Assembly: GCA_900552015.1 (NCBI GenBank)
Contig: URXY01000055.1
Location: 1 to 12,793 of the forward strand
Direction: 5' to 3'
DNA length: 12,793 bases
Source: an uncultured Eubacteriales bacterium
GTDB lineage: Bacteria > Bacillota > Clostridia > Oscillospirales > Oscillospiraceae
The translations under genes and the position numbers were made by a program. A model generated the notes under the pieces. The model ran no database searches, was not told the origin of the DNA, and was given only the letters and a program-made list of their open reading frames with translations. The stretch's first letter is position 1. Each line of letters starts with the position of its first letter. This document shows positions 6,704 through 12,793 of this stretch, one piece after another.

Positions 6704-7720
6704 ATGAGCATCAAGGTAGGCATCAACGGCTTTGGCCGTATCGGGCGCATGGTTTTTCGCGCAAGCCTTGACCACCCGGAGATCGAGATCGTGGGCATCA
6801 ACGATCTCTGCCCCCCCGATTATCTTGCCTATATGTTAAAATATGATACCATGCACGGCCGCTTTGTCGCCGACGTGAAGAGCACGGACCACAGTATCGT
6901 GGTGAACGGCCGCGAAGTCCCTGTCTTCGCCGAGCGCAACCCCGCGGACCTTCCCTGGGGCAAGATCGGCGCTGAGTATATCGTCGAGTCCACGGGTCTG
7001 TTCCTGACGAAGGAAAAGTCGCAGGCGCACATTGCCGCCGGCGCGAAGAAGGTCGTCATGTCCGCCCCGTCGAAGGACGATACGCCCATGTTCGTCTGCG
7101 GCGTCAACCTGGACAGCTACACGCCGGATATGACCTTTGTTTCCAACGCCTCCTGCACGACGAACTGCCTCGCCCCCATCGCCAAGGTACTGAACGACCG
7201 CTTCGGCATCAAGGACGGCCTGATGACCACCGTGCACTCCGTTACCGCCACGCAGAAGACCGTGGACGGCCCGTCCTTGAAGGACTGGCGCGGCGGCCGC
7301 GCGGCCACGGGCAACATCATCCCCTCCTCCACCGGCGCCGCCAAGGCCGTCGGCAAGGTCATCCCCTCCCTCAACGGCAAGCTCACGGGTATGTCGATGC
7401 GCGTTCCCACGCTGGATGTTTCCGTGGTCGACCTGACGGTCAACCTTGAAAAGCCCGCCTCCTACGACGAGATCTGCGAGGCGATGAAGGAAGCGAGCGA
7501 GGGCGAGCTCAAGGGCATCCTCGGCTACACCGATGAAGCGGTCGTCTCGTCCGACTTTCTCGGCGATCCCCGCACCTCCATTTTTGACGCCAAGGCCGGC
7601 ATCGCGCTGACGGATACCTTCGTCAAGGTCGTGAGCTGGTACGATAACGAGATTGGCTATTCGAACAAGGTGCTCGACCTCATCGAGCATATGTATCACG
7701 TCGATCACCCCGTGCGCTGA
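6704..7720 (+). CDS. gap: Type I glyceraldehyde-3-phosphate dehydrogenase (NAD-type)
   Basis: GAPDH converts glyceraldehyde-3-phosphate, NAD and phosphate to 1,3-bisphosphoglycerate in glycolysis; cytosolic homotetramer. The 338-aa protein is full length for the family. It has the Rossmann start GINGFGRIGR (6-15), N33-D34 after the second strand (an acidic residue here favours NAD over NADP), the catalytic SNASCTTNCLAP with C151, general base H178 (TTVHSVTATQ), substrate-site GRAATGNIIPSSTGAAKA (198-214) and WYDNEIGYSN near the C terminus. A GGAAGTAGG-type SD lies just upstream. It is monocistronic, with its own promoter and a very strong terminator. Glycolytic operon partners (pgk, tpi) are not adjacent. 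Confidence 0.98.
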   Translation: MSIKVGINGFGRIGRMVFRASLDHPEIEIVGINDLCPPDYLAYMLKYDTMHGRFVADVKSTDHSIVVNGREVPVFAERNPADLPWGKIGAEYIVESTGLFLTKEKSQAHIAAGAKKVVMSAPSKDDTPMFVCGVNLDSYTPDMTFVSNASCTTNCLAPIAKVLNDRFGIKDGLMTTVHSVTATQKTVDGPSLKDWRGGRAATGNIIPSSTGAAKAVGKVIPSLNGKLTGMSMRVPTLDVSVVDLTVNLEKPASYDEICEAMKEASEGELKGILGYTDEAVVSSDFLGDPRTSIFDAKAGIALTDTFVKVVSWYDNEIGYSNKVLDLIEHMYHVDHPVR

Positions 7721-7776
7721 TATTGCTTTATTCTCTGTCCCTGTTTCTTCATGGCAGGGCGGTGCTCCTCTCTGAG

Positions 7777-7815
7777 CAAGAGGGACTCGTCAAGGACGAG
7801 TCCCTCTTGTTTTTT
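7777..7815 (+). terminator. Rho-independent terminator after gap
   Basis: A perfect 15-bp stem (7777-7791 with 7795-7809) around a 3-nt AAG loop is followed by six T (7810-7815). It is 56 bp after the gap stop. Confidence 0.95.
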
Positions 7816-7836
7816 CCGCGCATTTGGTGGTATACT
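7807..7836 (+). promoter_or_regulatory. Promoter of the DUF2461 gene
   Basis: An extended -10, TG-G-TATACT (7828-7836), is preceded 18 bp upstream by TTGTTT (7807-7812), which overlaps the end of the gap terminator. The terminator's U-tract would double as the next gene's -35. Confidence 0.55.
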
Positions 7837-7880
7837 GCCATCATTGCGACCTTTCCGATCCGATAAATTTGAGGTGAACT

Positions 7881-8555
7881 ATGTTTCAGGGCTTTACACC
7901 GGAGGCCATCGAGTTCCTCTGGGGCATCAAATTCAACAACAACCGCGAGTGGTTCCTGCCGCGCAAGGAGCAGTTTCTCGCGCTCGTTGACCGCCCGATG
8001 CGCGAGCTGGGAAACGAGCTTTTCGACGCGATCCGCGCGGAGTATCCCAACGAGTCTCTCCGGCTGCACGTCTGCCGCATCTACCGCGACGCGCGCAGGC
8101 TCTTCGGCCGCGGGCCGTACAAGGACCATCTGTGGCTCACGATCGAGCGCCCGCATGAGCGCTTCGAGGGTGTGCCCGCGCTCTATTTTGAGCTCGCGCC
8201 AAACTACTTCAGCTATGGCTGCGGCTATTGGGACGCCTCCCCCGCCACGATGGCCAAGCTCCGCCGCCGCATCGAGACGAACCCGAAACCGCTCGAAAAG
8301 ATCGTGCGCAAGCTCAATAAATCCCGTTTCAAGCTCACAAGCGAGGCGTTCAAGCGCCCGAAGAGTGACGTCGGCAAGCTCTTGAATCCGTGGTACAACG
8401 CAAAAAACATCGCCGTCGGCTATGACGACGCCCCCGAGGGCGTGCTCTTCACGCCCGAGCTCAAGGACGAGGTGCTCGCGGGCTTCCGCGAGCTGATGCC
8501 GCTCTACCTCTATCTCGATTCGCTCTCGGGCGACCCTGAACCAAATAAAGAATAA
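7881..8555 (+). CDS. DUF2461 family protein (TIGR02453)
   Basis: A 224-aa soluble protein of the widespread DUF2461/TIGR02453 family, whose biochemical role is not established. The family-typical opening is MFQGFTPEAIEFLWGIKFNN with NREWFLPRK (21-29), followed by RIYRDARRLFGRGPYKDHLW (66-85), a conserved block of acidic, basic and aromatic residues, and YFSYGCGYWDASP (108-120). No signal peptide or membrane helix is seen. GAGGTGA (7871-7877) precedes the ATG. It stands alone between the gap terminator and a convergent terminator, so context gives no hint of function. The family assignment is from recognition of the motif order. Confidence 0.85.
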   Translation: MFQGFTPEAIEFLWGIKFNNNREWFLPRKEQFLALVDRPMRELGNELFDAIRAEYPNESLRLHVCRIYRDARRLFGRGPYKDHLWLTIERPHERFEGVPALYFELAPNYFSYGCGYWDASPATMAKLRRRIETNPKPLEKIVRKLNKSRFKLTSEAFKRPKSDVGKLLNPWYNAKNIAVGYDDAPEGVLFTPELKDEVLAGFRELMPLYLYLDSLSGDPEPNKE

Positions 8556-8588
8556 AAAAGTGACGGCCAAGGGCCGTCACTTTTTTAT

Positions 8589-8589
<1 letters not shown>
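8551..8589. terminator. Bidirectional terminator between DUF2461 gene and typA
   Basis: A perfect 18-bp stem (8551-8568 with 8572-8589) around AAG, with six A in one arm and six T in the other, works in both directions. The TAA of the DUF2461 gene (8553-8555) lies in the 5' arm, and the last base of the typA stop (8589) closes the stem. Confidence 0.93.
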
Positions 8590-10430
<1,841 letters not shown>

Positions 10431-10445
10431 ATAATATCTCTCCTT

Positions 10446-10462
10446 CCTGCCGCAGCGGCAGG
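10446..10462 (-). repeat. Hairpin abutting the typA Shine-Dalgarno
   Basis: CCTGCCGC (10446-10453) and GCGGCAGG (10455-10462) form a perfect inverted repeat. In the typA mRNA the 3' arm ends one base before AAGGAG, so the helix sits directly against the ribosome binding site. A second CTGCCGC copy is at 10501-10507 in the promoter spacer. Confidence 0.5.
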
Positions 10463-10492
10463 GATATCGAATCGTAGGTCTTTAATTGTAAT

Positions 10493-10521
10493 AGTATATT
10501 CTGCCGCTTCGTCATTTGCAA
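10493..10521 (-). promoter_or_regulatory. typA promoter
   Basis: On the minus strand, TTGCAA (10521-10516), a 17-bp spacer and TATACT (10498-10493). The leader is about 55 nt and contains the hairpin at 10446-10462. Confidence 0.8.
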
Positions 10522-10568
10522 GATTTTTTGAAACTTTTTTTGTGGCTTTTGCAGAAAAATCAGGAAAA

Positions 10569-10600
10569 GAGGCCGCCTGCCCCGAAGGGCAGGCGGCCTC
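10569..10600 (-). terminator. Rho-independent terminator after pepF
   Basis: A 14-bp perfect GC-rich stem (10569-10582 with 10587-10600) has a TTCG tetraloop on the minus strand, followed there by TTTTCCTGATTTTT. It starts about 20 bp after the pepF stop and insulates typA, which has its own promoter. Confidence 0.93.
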
Positions 10601-10619
10601 AGTCAAGCTTATGTCATTT

Positions 10620-12422
10620 TCAGTCAAGCAGAGACGAAAGCTCGTCGATCAGCTCACCGAACAGCGACAGCGCGTCGTTGACGGGCGCAGGCGTGCGCAT
10701 ATCGACGCCCATGTCACGCAGCAGGGAGACGGGGTCCTTCGAACAGCCGCCGGAGAGGAACTTCTTATAGTCCCTGACAGCGCTCTCGCCTTCGCGCAGG
10801 ATGCGGTTGGCGATGGCGACGGCGGCGGAAAAACTCGTCGCGTACTGGAAGACATAGTAGTTATAATAGAAGTGCGGGATGCGGGTCCACTCGAGCGCGA
10901 TCTCATCGTCGGAGATCATGTTGGGACCGAAGTAGAGCTTGTTGAGCGCTAAATACTTCGCGCTCAGCGCATCGGCAGTCAGCGCCTCGCCGCTCTCGGC
11001 CATCTTGCCCATTTGGAGCTCGAACTCGGCGAACATCGTCTGGCGGTACAGTGTACCCTTGAACTGGTCGAGGAAGTGGTTGATGAGATATGCGCGCTGT
11101 TTGCGGTCGTCGGTCTTGCCGAGCAGGTGGCGCATCAGGAGGATCTCGTTGCAGGTCGAGGCGACCTCGGCGACGAAGATGACGTACTCCGCCGTGTTCA
11201 CCGGCTGATACTTGCAGGAATGCCAGGTGTGCATGGCGTGGCCCATCTCGTGGACGAGGGTGAACATACTGTCGAGGTTGTCCTTGTGGTTGAGCAGCAC
11301 GTAGGGGTGGGGCCAGCCGTTGCCGGTGCAGTAGGCGCCGCCGCGCTTGCCGGTGTTCTCATACACATCGATCCAGCGGTCATTGAATCCCTCTTCAAGC
11401 ACGTCCGTATAGTCCTTGCCGAGCACCGCGAGCGCTTCGAGCGCGGTCTTCTTGGCCTCTTCAAAGGAAATTTCAACATCCGCGTCCGCGACGATTGGGG
11501 TGTAGACATCGTACATGTGCAGCTCGTCAACGCCTAAGATCTTCTTGCGCAGCTCGACGTAGCGGTACATCTTGTCGAGGTTGCCGTGCACCGCGTCGAT
11601 GAGGTTGGTGTAGACCTCGGTCGGCACCTCGGTCACATCGAGGGACGCCTCGAGCGTCGAATTGTAGCGGCGCGCGTCGGCGAAGAACTTGAGCTGCTTG
11701 AACTGCGCGTCCAGCGTGGAAGCGTAGGTATTGCGGAACTCGCCCGCACGCTTGTAATAGGCCTTGAAGGCATTCTCGCGCAGTGTGCGGTCAGCGCTCA
11801 TCAGCATGGGGACGAGCGTGCCATCTGTCAGCGTGTGGACCTCTCCCTTTGCGTCCGTCACGTCGGGATAACGCATGTCAGCATTGTGGAACATGCTGAA
11901 CGTGCGGTCGGGGCATTCGCTGATCTCGCCCGCGGCGGCGAGGATCTTTTCGCACTCGGGCGAGAGGATGTGCGCCTTGCGGCGGCGCAGCTTTTCGATG
12001 CTGCGGCGATAGGTCTCGAGCTTCGGCTCTTCGGCGTAGAAGCGCGCAAGCGTCTCGTCGGGGATGGCCATGATCTCGCTCGCTTCAAACGCACCCGCGC
12101 TCCCCAGCGCGACCGTCATGGAAAACGCCTTGCTGCGCATCCCCTGATAGAAGGAGTTGCCCAAGTCCTGGTCGCTGCGGCAGCTCGCGTACTGCACAAG
12201 CTTGGAGGTGCGCACTGCGATCTCATCGCTGAGCGTGTACCAGTCGAGCAGGGTCTTCGCGCTCTCGCCGAGCTTGCCGGCGTAGGCCGCCATGTGCTCG
12301 GGGTAGGCTTTGAGGGCCGCGAGCTCTTCGTTCCATGCCTCATCGCTCACAAACATATCGCCGAGGTCCCAGGTGAACTCCTCGGGCACCTCGCTGCGCG
12401 GAAGGATCGTCTTTCCGTCCAT
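10620..12422 (-). CDS. pepF: Oligoendopeptidase F (M3B zinc metallopeptidase)
   Basis: PepF cleaves short peptides (roughly 7-17 residues) in the cytosol, in nutrient peptide use and peptide turnover. At 600 aa it is full length. The N-terminal helical lobe (residues about 10-200) includes the family-like FTWDLGDMF at 16-24. The gluzincin site is HEMGH (H391, E392, H395), and E419 in FVAEVASTCNE is the expected third zinc ligand. The C-terminal IPHFYYNYYVFQYATSF block (about residues 540-556) supplies substrate-binding His/Tyr. No signal peptide, so intracellular. An AAAAGGA-type SD lies about 12 nt before the ATG at 12422. It is a single-gene unit with a clear promoter (12498-12526) and terminator (10569-10600). 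Confidence 0.97.
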   Translation of the reverse strand: MDGKTILPRSEVPEEFTWDLGDMFVSDEAWNEELAALKAYPEHMAAYAGKLGESAKTLLDWYTLSDEIAVRTSKLVQYASCRSDQDLGNSFYQGMRSKAFSMTVALGSAGAFEASEIMAIPDETLARFYAEEPKLETYRRSIEKLRRRKAHILSPECEKILAAAGEISECPDRTFSMFHNADMRYPDVTDAKGEVHTLTDGTLVPMLMSADRTLRENAFKAYYKRAGEFRNTYASTLDAQFKQLKFFADARRYNSTLEASLDVTEVPTEVYTNLIDAVHGNLDKMYRYVELRKKILGVDELHMYDVYTPIVADADVEISFEEAKKTALEALAVLGKDYTDVLEEGFNDRWIDVYENTGKRGGAYCTGNGWPHPYVLLNHKDNLDSMFTLVHEMGHAMHTWHSCKYQPVNTAEYVIFVAEVASTCNEILLMRHLLGKTDDRKQRAYLINHFLDQFKGTLYRQTMFAEFELQMGKMAESGEALTADALSAKYLALNKLYFGPNMISDDEIALEWTRIPHFYYNYYVFQYATSFSAAVAIANRILREGESAVRDYKKFLSGGCSKDPVSLLRDMGVDMRTPAPVNDALSLFGELIDELSSLLD

Positions 12423-12457
12423 GTATTTACCGTCCTTTTCTCAATATTTCTCATTGC

Positions 12458-12482
12458 ATCTGTCCGCCGTCTGCGGGCAGAT
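12458..12482 (-). repeat. Hairpin in the pepF 5' leader
   Basis: ATCTGTCCGC (12458-12467) pairs with GCGGGCAGAT (12473-12482) across a 5-nt loop: ten pairs, one of them a T-G mismatch/wobble. It would sit near the 5' end of the pepF transcript, about 10 nt after the predicted start. A stabilising 5' hairpin or an operator are both possible. Confidence 0.4.
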
Positions 12483-12497
12483 ACGCTCTTGCGTCCC

Positions 12498-12526
12498 ATT
12501 ATAACGGACGGCGGCGGTGAATACAA
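12498..12526 (-). promoter_or_regulatory. pepF promoter
   Basis: On the minus strand a consensus TATAAT (12503-12498) with TTGTAT (12526-12521) 17 bp upstream. The -35 is weak beyond TTG. The predicted leader is about 70 nt. Confidence 0.7.
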
Positions 12527-12563
12527 GCGCTTTTCTCCGCTTACGCCGCGAACAAATCAAGCA

Positions 12564-12593
12564 TTGACAAATCCGTGGCACAAAGGGTAAAAT
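12564..12593 (+). promoter_or_regulatory. tRNA gene promoter
   Basis: A consensus TTGACA (12564-12569), an 18-bp spacer and TAAAAT (12588-12593), ending 13 bp before the first tRNA-like sequence. A near-consensus promoter with a very short leader is typical of stable RNA genes. Confidence 0.75.
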
Positions 12594-12606
12594 ATAGATG
12601 TTATAT

Positions 12607-12647
12607 GCCCACGTAGCTCAGCTGGATAGCAGCGATCGCCTCCTAAG
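12607..12647 (+). tRNA. tRNA-Arg(CCT), 5' part only, broken
   Basis: The acceptor strand GCCCACG (12607-12613), D arm from GCTC (12616-12619) and the anticodon loop CTCCTAA with CCT at 12642-12644 match a tRNA-Arg. The D arm carries one extra C (TAGCAGCG instead of TAGAGCG). After 12647 the expected anticodon-stem partner, T arm and 3' acceptor strand are missing. As written it cannot fold into a tRNA; it is either a remnant or a misassembled gene. Confidence 0.5.
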
Positions 12648-12664
12648 GTTGTGCTCTACCAGCT
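12645..12664 (-). other. Inverted fragment of a tRNA-Gly-like 5' half
   Basis: The minus strand reads AGCTGGTAGAGCACAACCTT, the D-arm-to-anticodon-stem segment familiar from bacterial tRNA-Gly(GCC). It is fused head-on to the tRNA-Arg fragment, sharing the bases AAG at the junction (12645-12647). Confidence 0.5.
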
Positions 12665-12709
12665 GCCTTACGGGGAAAAGTGATCGTTGCCAGTCTCAAT
12701 TTAATATAA

Positions 12710-12778
12710 GTCTCTGTAGCTCAGCAGGATAGAGCGTTCGCCTCCTAAGCGGCAGATTGTTCGATTCCTTCGAGCAGT
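12710..12778 (+). tRNA. Second tRNA-Arg(CCT)-like sequence, 3' half degenerate
   Basis: Acceptor strand GTCTCTG (12710-12716), a regular D arm (GCTC 12719-12722 with GAGC 12732-12735) and anticodon loop CTCCTAA (CCT at 12744-12746) are good. The anticodon stem pairs 4 of 5 including one wobble. Beyond that, only 6 nt separate the anticodon stem from the T loop TTCGATT (12760-12766) where about 10 are needed, the T stem pairs 3 of 5, and no CAGAGAC-like 3' acceptor strand is present. Probably not functional as written. Confidence 0.45.
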
Positions 12779-12793
12779 GAAAATTGCATAAAT

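Noticed and set aside
6440..6775. Minus-strand frames in the gap promoter region
   Set aside because: They cross the strong gap promoter and the gap start codon; their Phe-rich stretch comes from the A-rich promoter DNA.
6836..7708. 290-codon minus-strand frame opposite gap
   Set aside because: Shadow of GAPDH codon usage, with no recognisable domain.
11586..12590. 334-codon + frame opposite pepF
   Set aside because: Antisense to an intact M3 peptidase; it runs through the pepF promoter and has no RBS.

Overview
The window looks like a chromosomal segment of a moderately GC-rich Bacillota, most likely a gut-type Clostridia (Oscillospiraceae/Ruminococcaceae-like). The grounds are the gene set (PPDK, a holB-ricT pair, a CxxC-type MnmA, PepF, TypA), strong GGAGG-type ribosome binding sites, sigma-A-type promoters in AT-rich gaps and compact Rho-independent terminators. 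I see no insertion sequence, prophage, CRISPR array or obvious defence cassette. The species call is inference.

Layout. 1-487 (-): 5' part of pyruvate phosphate dikinase. A short divergent region (488-751) carries back-to-back promoters. 752-3021 (+): DNA polymerase III delta' (holB) and RicT, overlapping by four bases, closed by a strong terminator. 3165-4007 (+): Cof-type HAD phosphatase with its own extended -10 promoter. 4008-4430: a gene-poor stretch with a terminator and a chain of hairpins. 4431-4511 (+): a 26-residue ORF with its own -10, RBS and terminator. 4556-6425 (-): a histidine-kinase-like protein without a phosphoacceptor histidine, followed 7 bp later by mnmA. 6704-7720 (+): GAPDH. 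7881-8555 (+): DUF2461 protein. 8589-10430 (-): TypA/BipA. 10620-12422 (-): oligoendopeptidase F. 12564-12793 (+): a tRNA promoter followed by broken and chimeric tRNA-Arg(CCT)/tRNA-Gly sequences at the window end.

Function. Most genes are housekeeping: glycolysis (gap, ppdK), replication (holB), RNA metabolism and translation (ricT, mnmA, typA) and peptide turnover (pepF). Nearly every gene or pair has its own promoter and terminator, so the window is a string of short, independent transcription units.

The points that deserve attention are the unannotated 26-aa transcription unit, the hairpin-rich tract before it, the His-less kinase coupled to mnmA, the CxxCxxC motif in MnmA, the RGG-rich tail on RicT, palindromes inside two promoters, and the scrambled tRNA end. 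I found no convincing large new system; these are local oddities.
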